38,246 bases of DNA, taken from positions 1 to 38,246 of the forward strand of contig DAHVAL010000017.1 in NCBI GenBank assembly GCA_027314645.1. Reading direction: 5' to 3'. The notes beneath the pieces are model-generated. The model saw only the letters and a list, made by a program, of their open reading frames with translations. It did no database searches and had not been told where the DNA came from. The translations under genes and the position numbers were made by a program. Every line of letters starts with the position of its first letter. Within the stretch, counting starts at the first letter, position 1. Of this stretch, positions 15,413-25,085 are shown piece after piece. Source of the stretch: Nitrospirota bacterium (lineage in GTDB: Bacteria > Nitrospirota > Leptospirillia > Leptospirillales > Leptospirillaceae).

Positions 15413-16542
15413 GGTGGAAGCGCATCCGGGCGATTGCCGTGAAAGAGATGATCCAGATCAGGCGGGACACCCGGAGCCTCATCATCGCGCTCTTCATGCC
15501 GTTGATGCAGCTGATTCTCCTGGGATACGGCGTGAGCCTCGACATCAAGCACGTTCCCATCTGCGTCTACGACCAGGAGGGAAGCCAGAACAGCCAGGCC
15601 TTGCTCAAGCACTTCCAGGCGTCGGACTACTTTTCCATCACCGCCCTTCTCGGAAACTACCGGCAGGTGAAACGGGCCTTGGATTCAGATCTTTGCCGGG
15701 TGGCGATCGTCGTTCCCCACGATTTCTCGGAGCGCCTTTCCGATCAGGGATCTTCCACGGTCTCCCTCCTTGCCGATGCGAGCGACGACAATACGGCCAA
15801 TATCGCGATCGGATACGCTCAGGCAGTGGTCGCCACCTTCTCCGGCAACGTCCAGCTGGAAGCCGCAGGATTTGGGGGAAATCCGCCCCCACAGGGCGGC
15901 GTACTCCTTCAGGAACGGGTCTGGTTCAACGAGGGACTGGATTCGCGCTACTTCATCATTCCGGGGGTCATCGCCCTGATCATGGCCTTGGTCGGCGCCC
16001 TCCTGACCTCCCTGACCATCTCCCGTGAGTGGGAACGGGGGACGATGGAGCTGTTGATCTCGACGCCGGTCTCATCCAACGAAGTCATGGCGGGAAAGCT
16101 GATTCCCTATTTTGTGATCGGGCTCGCCGACGCAGTGTTCTGCCTGGTCTTCGCCGTCTTCTGGTTTCATGTCCCGTTTCGGGGAACGCTCTTCACGCTC
16201 TTTTTCACCACCTCCCTCTTTCTCGTCGTCGTTCTCGGTGTGGGATTTTTGATCTCAGCGGGCATCAAGAGCCAGATTGGAGCGACCCAGATCGCCGTCC
16301 TCGTCACGCTTCTCCCCACGTCGATCCTTTCGGGCTATGCCTTTCCCATCGACCAGATGCCGCCGGTCGTGCAGACGATCACCTATCTCGTATTCGCGCG
16401 CTATTACGTCACCATCTTGAAGGCCCTCTTTCTCAAGGGATCGGGGATCCTCGACCTCGCCTCCCCGATCTTCGCCATGATCATTTACGCGTCGGTGGTA
16501 GCCTTTCTGGCCGGACGAGCGTTCAAGAAAACGCTGGACTAG
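15409..16542 (+). CDS. ABC-2 type permease (YbhS/YbhR-like), first of two
   Basis: 377 residues, start overlapping the previous stop (ATGA). An amphipathic basic N-terminus and one membrane helix (about 22-42) are followed by a large periplasmic domain (to about 185). Five further helices come after (PGVIALIMALVGALLTSL, YFVIGLADAVFCLVFAVF and later). WERGTMELL after the second helix is the ABC-2 coupling motif. It forms the transmembrane path with the equally long product of the next gene, and the two are paralogous. The large periplasmic domain should meet the HlyD-type adaptor. Confidence 0.9.
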   Translation: MRWKRIRAIAVKEMIQIRRDTRSLIIALFMPLMQLILLGYGVSLDIKHVPICVYDQEGSQNSQALLKHFQASDYFSITALLGNYRQVKRALDSDLCRVAIVVPHDFSERLSDQGSSTVSLLADASDDNTANIAIGYAQAVVATFSGNVQLEAAGFGGNPPPQGGVLLQERVWFNEGLDSRYFIIPGVIALIMALVGALLTSLTISREWERGTMELLISTPVSSNEVMAGKLIPYFVIGLADAVFCLVFAVFWFHVPFRGTLFTLFFTTSLFLVVVLGVGFLISAGIKSQIGATQIAVLVTLLPTSILSGYAFPIDQMPPVVQTITYLVFARYYVTILKALFLKGSGILDLASPIFAMIIYASVVAFLAGRAFKKTLD

Positions 16543-16546
16543 AGCC

Positions 16547-17680
16547 ATGTTCGAACGGATCATCCGCATCGTCGTCAAAGAACTGATCGAGATCAGGCGG
16601 GACCCCTGGGCGGTCTTCCGGCTCACCTTCCCGCCCATTTTCCAGATGCTGATTTTTGGCTATGCCGTCACCTTCGAGGTGTCCCACGTGACGACCGTCG
16701 TTCTCGACCGTGACCATTCCCAGGAGAGCCGCGAACTCCTGTCGCACTTTTCCGCGAACACCCGCTTCACGATCGTTCGTGTGGCCCAGAACGAACACGA
16801 GCTCAGGCGCGCCATCGACAATGGCGAGGCGACGGTCGGAATCACCATTCACCCCCGCTTTGCCGCCGATCTTCTGAAAGGGCAGCCCGCTCCCCTCCAA
16901 GTGGTGGTGGATGGAACGAACTCCAACACCGCATTGATCGCCCTGGGATACGTGGGCCAGATCGTCGCGACGTATTCGAGCCAGACAAACGTCTCCCTCA
17001 CGCATCGGATTCCCGGAGGGGCGGGCCCGCGATTCGTGACCGTCGACCTGTCCCAGCGCCCCTGGTTCAACCCCAACCTCGACAGCCGCTGGTTCTTCAT
17101 TCCAGGCACGGTGGGGACGCTTTCCTTTATTCTGATCGTTTCCTTGACGGCCTCGGCGATCGTCCGGGAGAGGGAAATCGGAACCCTCGAACAGATCATG
17201 GTTTCTCCGATCCGTCCCTACGAATTCATTCTCGGGAAGACGATCCCCTTTTTCCTGATCGGATTTATCGAAACGTCCCTGGTGGCCCTCTTCGGGGTCC
17301 TCTGGTTTAAGGTCCCGTTCGTCGGGAGCCCCTTGGTGCTTTTGTTGGGAACCAGCCTCTTTCTTCTAAGCTCGCTGGGATTGGGCATTTTGATCTCGAC
17401 CCTCGTGAAAACCCAGCAGCAGGCGTTCGGATCGAACTTTTTCGTTTCGAACCCCATGTTTACCCTGTCCGGGTTCAGCTTTCCCATCGCGAGCATGCCG
17501 AAGCCGATGCAGTGGCTTACCTATCTCGATCCCCTCAGGTACTATCTCGTGGTGATCCGGGATACCTTCCTCAAAGGGGTGGGCCTGGAGGTGCTGTGGC
17601 CCCAGATGCTGGCGATGGCGGCCCTCGGGGTCGGCCTGCTCTCCATCAGCATCCTCCGATTCCGGAAGGCGCTCGACTGA
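16547..17680 (+). CDS. ABC-2 type permease (YbhS/YbhR-like), second of two
   Basis: 377 residues, starting 4 bp after the first permease stop. It has the same architecture: helix near residues 25-45, periplasmic domain with RPWFNPNLDSRWFFIPG, then five helices with REREIGTLEQIMVSP as the coupling motif. The N-terminal KELIEIRRDPWAV parallels KEMIQIRRDTRSL of its neighbour, so the pair arose by duplication. It completes the inner-membrane heterodimer. The TolC-like gene begins 58 bp later and is probably in the same transcript. Confidence 0.9.
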   Translation: MFERIIRIVVKELIEIRRDPWAVFRLTFPPIFQMLIFGYAVTFEVSHVTTVVLDRDHSQESRELLSHFSANTRFTIVRVAQNEHELRRAIDNGEATVGITIHPRFAADLLKGQPAPLQVVVDGTNSNTALIALGYVGQIVATYSSQTNVSLTHRIPGGAGPRFVTVDLSQRPWFNPNLDSRWFFIPGTVGTLSFILIVSLTASAIVREREIGTLEQIMVSPIRPYEFILGKTIPFFLIGFIETSLVALFGVLWFKVPFVGSPLVLLLGTSLFLLSSLGLGILISTLVKTQQQAFGSNFFVSNPMFTLSGFSFPIASMPKPMQWLTYLDPLRYYLVVIRDTFLKGVGLEVLWPQMLAMAALGVGLLSISILRFRKALD

Positions 17681-17738
17681 CCCGGCCGGCCTGTTCCGGC
17701 GCGGCCCCGACGAACCGTGTAGCGATGAAAGGCGTTGA

Positions 17739-19196
17739 ATGACTTCAGGCAGAGCGAAGACCCCAAGAAACCTCTCCATGACCGGGTGGACTCCCAGCGA
17801 ATGTCGGCGCGCCGATCTGTTCTCCCCCGCCTTTAGGCCCCGTGGCGTCCTTGTGGTCGCCGCCTTCCTCCTCCTGCCGCTTCTTGCCGGAAGGGCCGCT
17901 CTCGCGGCAGATTCCTCCACATTCGTGGATCCGGCTCCCACCCTGATGGAGGGAACCCCGATCACCATGCACGACGCGGTTCTCCGCGCCTTAAAGTTCC
18001 GGCCGCTCAGAAAGATCGACCGAGACCGCCTGAAGCAGCTGAGGGAAACCGAAACCCAGGCCCGTGCCGGACTGTTTCCCCAGGTCTCGGCCACCTACCA
18101 GAATTCCTACAGCAACTCCCTGTTCGGCTTCTTTCTCTTTCCCGCATCCCAGTTTTTCGACACCCAGCTGACCACGGTGACGGTGAACCAGCTGATTTTC
18201 GATTTCGGGCGGACCGGCTCCCAACTGGGGCAGGCCAAATGGGCCACAAAGGCCCAAAAAGAGACGTACGAGCTGACCTCACAGGGGATCATTCGGGATG
18301 TGGAGACCGCCTACTACACCATTCTTCAGGCGATCGAGCAGGAGAGCGTCACGCATCTGAACGTGATCAATGCACGCAATCATCTGGATGCCGCCATTCT
18401 CCGCCTCCGGGCCGGAATGGGGCTCAAGGCGGACGTGACCCAGGCCAAGGTCAACCTTTCAAACGCCATTCTCGAGCGGATCCAGTCGGTCAATCAGCGG
18501 AAGAAGGACCAGATCATTCTTGCGACGACGATCGGGGATCCGGACAGGGTCCATTATGTGCCCCTTCTTGATTTTCCGCTCCCGGACGGCTCCTTCGTGC
18601 ATTTGAGAGGGGACCTCGAGAAGGCGCGCCGGCAAAATCCAGGGCTGCTCTCCGCCCAGCACCAGGTAATGTCCTCGAAGGACCGCTTGAAGGCCGCGTG
18701 GCGCCAGAACTATCCGACCATCAACGGACAGGCCCAGTACTTCCTGGCGCAGATTCCTCCCCAAGCCCTGGGAATTCCGAATCTCCCGAATTATCCGTTC
18801 TCCTCCTTCGCCTTTTCCGGTCTGGTCAACATTCCGATTTTCGAAGGCGGGAGCACCATGGCCCAGGTCCATCAGGCAAGGGCGATGCTGAATGCCTCCA
18901 TTCATCAGGAGGCGGAAACGACATTGAATGTGATCTCTCAAGTCCGCCAGGCGTATCTTGACATTCAAGAAGCCCGCCAGGCGTTGGCCGAAACCCGCAC
19001 CGAACTCGAAAACGCGGAAGAATACGACAACCTCGAGGAGGGCTCCTATCAAGCGGGCAAGGCCACGGCCCTCGACGTGATCGATGCCCAGACCTCCCTT
19101 CGGAAGGCCCGTGCGGACTTTGTCAGCGCCAAATACGCCCTGGCCCTCCGGGTGGTCCTCTATCACTACGCCGTGGGAGACCTGACCCCCCCGTGA
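17739..19196 (+). CDS. TolC-family outer-membrane efflux protein
   Basis: 485 residues from the ATG at 17739. The ribosome site is weak (AAAGGCG), so the start is less certain. A signal peptide core (VLVVAAFLLLPLLAG) ends near ALAADSS, after an unusually long n-region of about 35 residues. Two OEP repeats with long helices follow, each with the Ala/Gln-rich heptads and LRAGMGLKADVTQAKVNL or GSYQAGKATALDVIDAQ phrases that mark the family. It forms the trimeric outer-membrane duct for the exporter encoded upstream. There is no terminator before polX, 33 bp downstream. Confidence 0.9.
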   Translation: MTSGRAKTPRNLSMTGWTPSECRRADLFSPAFRPRGVLVVAAFLLLPLLAGRAALAADSSTFVDPAPTLMEGTPITMHDAVLRALKFRPLRKIDRDRLKQLRETETQARAGLFPQVSATYQNSYSNSLFGFFLFPASQFFDTQLTTVTVNQLIFDFGRTGSQLGQAKWATKAQKETYELTSQGIIRDVETAYYTILQAIEQESVTHLNVINARNHLDAAILRLRAGMGLKADVTQAKVNLSNAILERIQSVNQRKKDQIILATTIGDPDRVHYVPLLDFPLPDGSFVHLRGDLEKARRQNPGLLSAQHQVMSSKDRLKAAWRQNYPTINGQAQYFLAQIPPQALGIPNLPNYPFSSFAFSGLVNIPIFEGGSTMAQVHQARAMLNASIHQEAETTLNVISQVRQAYLDIQEARQALAETRTELENAEEYDNLEEGSYQAGKATALDVIDAQTSLRKARADFVSAKYALALRVVLYHYAVGDLTPP

Positions 19197-19229
19197 CGCC
19201 CTGAACCCCGGTAGGTTGGGAGAATTCCA

Positions 19230-20963
19230 ATGCTCGTCCACAATGCCGATGTCGCGGCCATCTTCGATCAGATTGCCGATCTTCTGGAAATCCGCGGGGA
19301 CAACCCCTTCAGGATCCGGGCCTACCGAAATGCCGCCCGGATCGTGGGGGAATGGGGCACCAGTCTCCAGGAGACCGTGAAGAATTCGGGGGCCCTGCCC
19401 CGGATCCCGGGGGTCGGAAAGGACCTCGACGGAAAGATCCGGGAGATTCTGGAAACGGGACATTGCGCCCTCTTGGACCGGCTCAAATCGGAATTTCCCC
19501 CCCATCTGACCGATCTTTTGGAAATTCCCGGACTTGGCCCCAAAAAGGTCCGGACCTTCTACAAGAACCTGGGGATCCATGACGTCAACGGGCTGTACCG
19601 GGCCCTGGTCGACCATCGGGTGGCGGGACTCCCGGGGTTCGGTCCGCACTCCGAGGAGCGCCTCAGGCAGTCGGTCGAAGCCCGCCTGGGAAAAGTTCGA
19701 CGATACAAGCTCGTGACCGCCGCCGAGTACGCCCGGCCGATCCTGCTCGCGCTCAAAAAAGTGACGGGGGTGAGAGAGGCGGTCATTGCCGGAAGCTTCC
19801 GGAGGATGCGGGACACGGTGGGGGACCTCGACGTTCTCGTGGCCTCGGACAATCCCGGACCGGTCCTCACACGCTTTGTCGCCTCCGAGGGCGTGGAGCG
19901 GGTCCTGGCCCAGGGGCCGACGAAATCCAGCATCGTGCTTCGATCCGGGCTTCAGGTCGACCTCCGGGTCATCCCGGTCGTCTCGCTGGGGGCGGCGCTC
20001 GTGTACTTCACCGGATCCAAGGCCCACAACATCGCCCTTCGAACGCTCGCCCAGGAGAAGGGCCTCAAGATCAACGAGTATGGCGTCTTCAGAGGAGACA
20101 CTCCCATCGCCGGCACCACCGAAGAGTCCGTGTATCAGGCGCTGGGACTTTCCTTTATCCCGCCCGAGCTTCGGGAAGACCGGGGAGAAATCCAGCGGGC
20201 CGCACAGGGACCGCTCCCTCCTCTCGTCAGGGTGGAAGACCTGAAGGGCGACCTTCATTCCCATACCCGGCGCACCGACGGAAAAAATTCCCTGCGGGAA
20301 ATGGCCGAAGCGGCCCAGGGGAAGGGATTCGAGTATCTTGCGATCACCGATCATTCCAGGCGTCTGACCATGGTCCATGGCCTCGCCCCCGAGGATCTCC
20401 TGGATCAGGCGAATGAGATCGAGCGCATTCGGAGAAATGTTCCAGGACTTTGTCTCTTGAAGGGGATCGAGGTGGACATCCTCGAGGACGGGACGCTGGA
20501 TCTCCCTGACGACGCACTTTCGGGACTCGATGTGGTCGTGGGGGCGATCCACAGCAAGTTCGGGCTGTCCCGGTCGGATCAGACCACCCGGATTCTCCGG
20601 GCCATGGAGCGTCCACACTTCAACATTTTCGCCCATCCCACCGGGCGCCTCATCGGTGCGCGCGAGCCCTACGATATCGATCTCTTGAGAGTTCTCCGAA
20701 AGGCCCGGGAACGCCACGTGGCCTTCGAGGTCAACGCCCACCCGGAACGGCTCGACATCAACGAGGTCGCCTGCAAGATGGCAAAGGACGAGGGGGTGCT
20801 TCTGGCGATCGACTCCGATGCGCACACCACCGGAGAGTTCGACAATCTCCGCTTCGGGGTCGGGCAGGCCCGGCGGGGGTGGGCTGAAAAGAAGGATGTG
20901 TTAAATGCCCGCTCCCTTGAGGATGTCCTCTCCTTTCTCGGCAAGACGCCACAAAGGGGCTGA
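19230..20963 (+). CDS. polX: DNA polymerase X with PHP 3'-5' exonuclease domain
   Basis: 577 residues, ATG preceded by GGGAG. The domain order is an 8-kDa-like HhH region with IPGVGKDLDGKI and IPGLGPKKV, then the polymerase core with GSFRRM and catalytic GDLD (198-201) plus Asp244. A PHP domain follows from residue 340 with DLHSHT (His343, His345), AITDHS and FAHPTGR. It fills short gaps in base excision repair; the PHP domain gives Mn-dependent exonuclease or end-trimming activity. Length is standard for bacterial PolX (about 570). It is close behind the exporter operon but functionally unrelated. Confidence 0.92.
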   Translation: MLVHNADVAAIFDQIADLLEIRGDNPFRIRAYRNAARIVGEWGTSLQETVKNSGALPRIPGVGKDLDGKIREILETGHCALLDRLKSEFPPHLTDLLEIPGLGPKKVRTFYKNLGIHDVNGLYRALVDHRVAGLPGFGPHSEERLRQSVEARLGKVRRYKLVTAAEYARPILLALKKVTGVREAVIAGSFRRMRDTVGDLDVLVASDNPGPVLTRFVASEGVERVLAQGPTKSSIVLRSGLQVDLRVIPVVSLGAALVYFTGSKAHNIALRTLAQEKGLKINEYGVFRGDTPIAGTTEESVYQALGLSFIPPELREDRGEIQRAAQGPLPPLVRVEDLKGDLHSHTRRTDGKNSLREMAEAAQGKGFEYLAITDHSRRLTMVHGLAPEDLLDQANEIERIRRNVPGLCLLKGIEVDILEDGTLDLPDDALSGLDVVVGAIHSKFGLSRSDQTTRILRAMERPHFNIFAHPTGRLIGAREPYDIDLLRVLRKARERHVAFEVNAHPERLDINEVACKMAKDEGVLLAIDSDAHTTGEFDNLRFGVGQARRGWAEKKDVLNARSLEDVLSFLGKTPQRG

Positions 20964-21293
20964 GGGCCGGAGTTCCCGGGACGGGCTCGTTCGATCCGGC
21001 AAGGTTGATGATTCTGACCATCGCATCGCGTTTCGGCCCATGGCCGTCCTCCTCAAAGTTTGACGTGGTCATAAGAGTTGAGAGGCCTATGCCCACCAGG
21101 ACAGTGATGAGAGGCCCCTATTCCCCGGAATCGGCTCATCTTGTCCGACTGTCCACAAAAGGAAGAGCCATTCCGTCGGCATCATGAGGCAAGGGAAACG
21201 GATATAAGGGCTTGTCTTTATGGAAAACGGCCTTACACTTCAAGAGGATCGATTGGTGTTAGACATACGAATTCGCATAGGAGGAACAGTGGT
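20964..21293. other. Intergenic region between polX and the disulfide reductase
   Basis: 330 bp. I see no gene and no clear terminator. The reductase promoter should lie here, but no boxes are convincing. Confidence 0.4.
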
Positions 21294-22679
21294 GTGAGAG
21301 AGACATCCTTCGATGTCGTGACCATCGGAGCGGGCGGCGGGGCCTACCCCGCGGCATTCCGGCTGGCTCGGGCCGGGATGAAAGTCCTGATGACCGATCC
21401 CAAAGGGATGATGAGCGGCAACTGTCTGGCCGAAGGCTGCGTCCCCTCGAAGGCCGTCAGGGAAATCGCCCACCATTGGGAACGACACCAGCGTTTCTCG
21501 GAGTTTGGCATAACAAGCCCGGGAACGGTGGATTACCACAGGGTCGTGGCCCACAAAGATACGGTCCAGCGCAAGAGGTACGCGCAACACGCAACAGAGC
21601 TTTCATCGGCGCCCAACATCACCCTTTTGAAGGGGGAGGCGCGATTCACGGATCCGAACACCGTCGTCGTCGAGACGGAGGGGGGGACACAACGTTTCAG
21701 AGCGCGCCACATCATCATCGCAAGCGGTGCGGATGTCGTCATCCCGAAGATTCCGGGTGCGGACCTATGTCTTACCAGCCGGGATCTGTACAAGCTCGAT
21801 CCCGGCTTAAAACAGCTTCCCTCGTCCCTGGTGGTCATCGGCGGCGGTTACATCGGCCTTGAGACCGCCTCTTTCTTCGCCGCCTTTGGCACAAACGTCA
21901 CGCTGCTGCAAAGAGGTCCGCGGGTCCTGGCCGGGATGGACTCCGATATCGTCAACACTCTCCTTCCCCTCCTTCATCCTCGGATAAAGATTATTCCGAA
22001 TGCGGAGGTTCTGGGCGTGGAAAAGAACACGGGGGGCCTTGCCGTCAATTTCCGGGTGGAGGGTGCGGCGAAACGGATCGAAGCCCCCGTGATTCTCTCA
22101 GCTGTCGGGAGACACCCCGTCATCCCCGAGGGGGTGTCGGCCCTGGGGCTCGAGATTGATCGTCGGGGGATCGTCGTGAGGGAAACGATGCAAACCGGGA
22201 TCCCGAACATCTATGCATGCGGGGATGTCAATGGCAAGCTCCCTCTTTTTCACGCCGCCGTACGCCAGGCTTTGGTGGCGGCCCACAATATCCTTTCTGG
22301 GGATGTCCCCTGCGACTACATGGACTTCGAATCGGTGCCGACCACCATTTTCACTCTTCCTTCTGCGGCTTATGTAGGAGTGACACCGGATCTTGCCAAG
22401 ACACGGGGGATTCGCCTCATGAAGGGCGCATACGAGTTCAGAGAAGATTCCCGTGCGCAGATCCTGAGAGAACCCGGGGGAGGAATCCGCCTCTTTTTCG
22501 AGCCAGGCAGCTTACGCCTTCTGGGGGGCTGGGTGGTCGGAGTGGATGCCGAAAACCTCATCGGGGAAATCGGCCAGGCGGTCGCGAACGGCCTGACGGC
22601 CAGGCAGATCGCGGCCTTTGCCGACCAACATCCCATGGCATCGGAGGGTATTTCAAAGGCCGCCCGGTCTCTGTTTTGA
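21294..22679 (+). CDS. Class I pyridine nucleotide-disulfide oxidoreductase (Lpd/MerA-like)
   Basis: 461 residues. The GTG at 21294 follows GGAGG and opens directly into the FAD fold (FDVVTIGAGGGAYPA); the frame continues up to 21141 without protein character. The redox disulfide is Cys44/Cys49 (GNCLAEGCVPSKA). The NAD(P) fold shows VVIGGGYIGLE, followed by ACGDVN for FAD, and the C-terminus has DQHPMASE with the catalytic His. Dihydrolipoamide dehydrogenase, mercuric reductase and glutathione reductase share this layout. No 2-oxoacid dehydrogenase, mer or thiol genes adjoin, there is no N-terminal heavy-metal domain, and the CLAEGC spacer differs from the usual CxNVGC. I therefore name only the class. 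Dihydrolipoyl dehydrogenase is the likeliest specific role. Confidence 0.8.
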   Translation: MRETSFDVVTIGAGGGAYPAAFRLARAGMKVLMTDPKGMMSGNCLAEGCVPSKAVREIAHHWERHQRFSEFGITSPGTVDYHRVVAHKDTVQRKRYAQHATELSSAPNITLLKGEARFTDPNTVVVETEGGTQRFRARHIIIASGADVVIPKIPGADLCLTSRDLYKLDPGLKQLPSSLVVIGGGYIGLETASFFAAFGTNVTLLQRGPRVLAGMDSDIVNTLLPLLHPRIKIIPNAEVLGVEKNTGGLAVNFRVEGAAKRIEAPVILSAVGRHPVIPEGVSALGLEIDRRGIVVRETMQTGIPNIYACGDVNGKLPLFHAAVRQALVAAHNILSGDVPCDYMDFESVPTTIFTLPSAAYVGVTPDLAKTRGIRLMKGAYEFREDSRAQILREPGGGIRLFFEPGSLRLLGGWVVGVDAENLIGEIGQAVANGLTARQIAAFADQHPMASEGISKAARSLF

Positions 22680-22751
22680 CGGAATTTGGGAAAAGAATGC
22701 GACTTTGTTCCGCAAGGGTCAGAACAGAACTAACGAGAAAGAGTGCGGGTC

Positions 22752-22770
22752 CTCTTCGAAGGAGTTTTTT
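22752..22770 (+). terminator. Weak terminator after the disulfide reductase gene
   Basis: A 5-bp stem around TTCGAA (22752-22764) is followed at once by TTTTTT. It lies between convergent genes. The short stem keeps confidence low. Confidence 0.35.
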
Positions 22771-22801
22771 CCACCTCAAGGCCGTTCTCGCGAAGAAAAG
22801 G

Positions 22802-25030
22802 TCACCTCTCCCGATGGGCCCGGATGTCCAAAGGAACGATCAGCATGGGAAAAGAGGTGAGTTTTTTGGCGATCTTTTCGGCGGTGGACTCGGTTCCGGG
22901 ATGCCAGGCGGACTGGCCCAGGAGAACCATGGCCGGACGAATCTCCCGGCAGCGCTCAATGAAGTGCTCTTCCCAGGACGGGCTCCGTTCGACCCGGAAC
23001 TCTCCGCCCAGGCGCCCGACGAGATCCTCGAGGCCATCCGGCTTCCCCCCTTCGTCCCTTTCCCCCTGCTGGATCTTGAAGGCGACAAGGCGGAGCCCCA
23101 GGCGTTCCGAGAGCCGTGCGCCCCGCCGGATGAGGGCCGCGTCTTCCGGACGGCTCGAGACCCCGATCAAAAGGATTCCGCCCCGCACCGGATACGGTCC
23201 GGCGCCCACGCCCGGGCGAAGAACCGAGGTGAAGGCGAACTCCCTGAGGGCCGTCAGGTTTTTCACCGTGAAGAAATTCTCCAGGGAATGCTCCACCTTT
23301 TCCGCCGGATAGACCTTCCCCTCCAGGAGCCGTTTTTGAAGTTCCTCGGGGGTGAGATCCACCAGGACGAGATCGTCGGCCATCGCCACCACCCCGTCGG
23401 GAACGGTCTCCCGGACGCGGATGCCGGTCTGAAGCTCGACCAGGTCGTTTAAGCTTTCGATATGCTGCACGTTGAGGGTGGAGAAGACATCGATCCCCGT
23501 GGCAAGGATCCGGGACACATCCTTGTAGCGCTTGTCCGATGCGAAGCCGGACGGGTTGGTATGGGCGAGCTCATCGATTAACACCAGCTCCGGGCGGACG
23601 GAAAGAACCGCGTCCACGTCCAGCTCTTCCAACAGAAGCCCCCGGTAGGGCACCCGTTTTCTGGGAAGGATCGGAAGCCCCCGGGCCATCGCCTCCGTCT
23701 CGCGCCGCCCGTGTGTTTCGAGATAACCGATCACGACCCGGACGCCCTCCTCCTGGCGATCTCGGGCGATCTGGAGCATTCGGTACGTTTTCCCGATGCC
23801 GGCCGCCGCCCCCAGAAACAGCGTGAATCGCCCCCGTCTCTCCCTGTCCATCGCCGGCATCCCCTCCAAAGGGCCCTGGGAGGGTTTTTCGAGGTCCGGC
23901 ATCACAAAGTCGATGGTGGGAACCAGGTTGACCTCGACATCGATCCGGGGAAAGTGGTGGAGCACCGAGCGGACGAGCGAGGAGCGCCAGGGATGGAGTG
24001 TGCCCGCATGCCCCAGGACGATCCGGGTGGTCCGGGTCCGCTCGATAAACCGCCACAGTGTCAGGGCGATGTTTCGGGTGTGGATGACCGACAGCTTTCC
24101 CCCCGCCTCGGACACCGCCTTCCGGTGATCCTCGAGAAAGGTCCGGGACGCGTGGGATCGTCGGCGCCAGAAGGGAATTTTTTCAAGATGCAGGACGAAG
24201 AGCTCTCCGCCCAGGTGCCGGGCCAGGGTGCTCCCGTAGGCCAGCAGAGTCCGGAAGGATTCCGGATGGCTTGAAACGAGGACGGTGACGCGCTCGAATA
24301 TGCCTTTCTCGCCTCCTTGGCGCGTAAGCCTGGTATCGAGGACCTTGGCCGCAAAGGTCAAGGTCATCTCCCGAAGCCGTTCCAGATTGGCTTCGGTAAA
24401 AGGGCCGGGCAGAAACCTCTCCCCCGCCTTTTTGCGGAAGACCCCTCCGGCCTGGATCCGGGCCAAAAGTTCGGCGGGGGGAATGTCGACCAGAACCAGC
24501 TCGTCTGCGCGCTGGACGAACTCCACCGGCACCGTCTCCTGGACGGGGTGTCCGAGGATCTGCGACGCGGGGCCGGAAAGAGCCGAAATCTGGATCCCGT
24601 TTAAGGTGGTGATGACGCTGATTCCCTCTTCGAGGAGATCTTCCACCATCTGCCAGAGTTTTTGACCTTCGGCCTTCCCCCCGGGATTTCCGGCCAGCTC
24701 GTCGATGAAGAGCGTGGCCGGTCGGCGGTTTAGAATGGCAGCCAGATCGAGCTCGTGGATCGGCGTTCCCGATCGGAGATGGACCGTCGGCGGGATCCGC
24801 TCAAGTCCTTCGGCGATTTCGACTAGGTCGGGACGGGATTTCTCCTCCAGCCACCCGAGAACCACGTCGACCCCCTGGCCGGAAAGCGCCCGAAGATCGA
24901 GGAGGGCGCGGCGGGTCTTTCCCACTCCAGGAGCCCACCCGAGATAGATCTTGAGGCGGCCCCGGCCGACTCCTCTGATTCCGTGAAGGTCCGGGCCTAT
25001 CAGGGATTTCTCCTCTTTCCCTCGCTCCAT
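22802..25030 (-). CDS. Tandem double KdpD sensor module protein, no histidine kinase
   Basis: 742 residues. The ATG at 25030 has GGAGGGGGCG before it; an extension to 25147 is possible but unlike protein. The protein holds the KdpD N-terminal part twice. Module 1: KdpD ATP-binding domain (about 25-230; Walker A GWAPGVGKT, Walker B LFIDEL) plus Usp-like domain (245-375). Module 2: KdpD domain (400-605; GAAAGIGKT, LVLIDELAHTNP, STLNVQHIESLND) plus Usp-like domain (615-735). Module 2 keeps the family consensus; module 1 is diverged (DELAGNPGG). KdpD senses potassium or turgor and normally continues into four membrane helices, GAF, HisKA and HATPase; all are absent, so it cannot phosphorylate KdpE by itself. 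It is divergent from kdpB, with 196 bp between the start codons, and probably acts as a soluble sensor for Kdp control or activity. Confidence 0.9.
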   Translation of the reverse strand: MERGKEEKSLIGPDLHGIRGVGRGRLKIYLGWAPGVGKTRRALLDLRALSGQGVDVVLGWLEEKSRPDLVEIAEGLERIPPTVHLRSGTPIHELDLAAILNRRPATLFIDELAGNPGGKAEGQKLWQMVEDLLEEGISVITTLNGIQISALSGPASQILGHPVQETVPVEFVQRADELVLVDIPPAELLARIQAGGVFRKKAGERFLPGPFTEANLERLREMTLTFAAKVLDTRLTRQGGEKGIFERVTVLVSSHPESFRTLLAYGSTLARHLGGELFVLHLEKIPFWRRRSHASRTFLEDHRKAVSEAGGKLSVIHTRNIALTLWRFIERTRTTRIVLGHAGTLHPWRSSLVRSVLHHFPRIDVEVNLVPTIDFVMPDLEKPSQGPLEGMPAMDRERRGRFTLFLGAAAGIGKTYRMLQIARDRQEEGVRVVIGYLETHGRRETEAMARGLPILPRKRVPYRGLLLEELDVDAVLSVRPELVLIDELAHTNPSGFASDKRYKDVSRILATGIDVFSTLNVQHIESLNDLVELQTGIRVRETVPDGVVAMADDLVLVDLTPEELQKRLLEGKVYPAEKVEHSLENFFTVKNLTALREFAFTSVLRPGVGAGPYPVRGGILLIGVSSRPEDAALIRRGARLSERLGLRLVAFKIQQGERDEGGKPDGLEDLVGRLGGEFRVERSPSWEEHFIERCREIRPAMVLLGQSAWHPGTESTAEKIAKKLTSFPMLIVPLDIRAHRER

Positions 25031-25085
25031 CGCCCCCTCCGGGCAAAGCCAAGATCCTCGTTTCCTCTCTCGCGGTCCCCCACAC

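Noticed and set aside
18459-20825. 788-codon open frame on the minus strand
   Set aside because: It lies antisense to the TolC-like and polX genes, both with full family motifs. It has no recognisable domain and reflects high GC at codon third positions.
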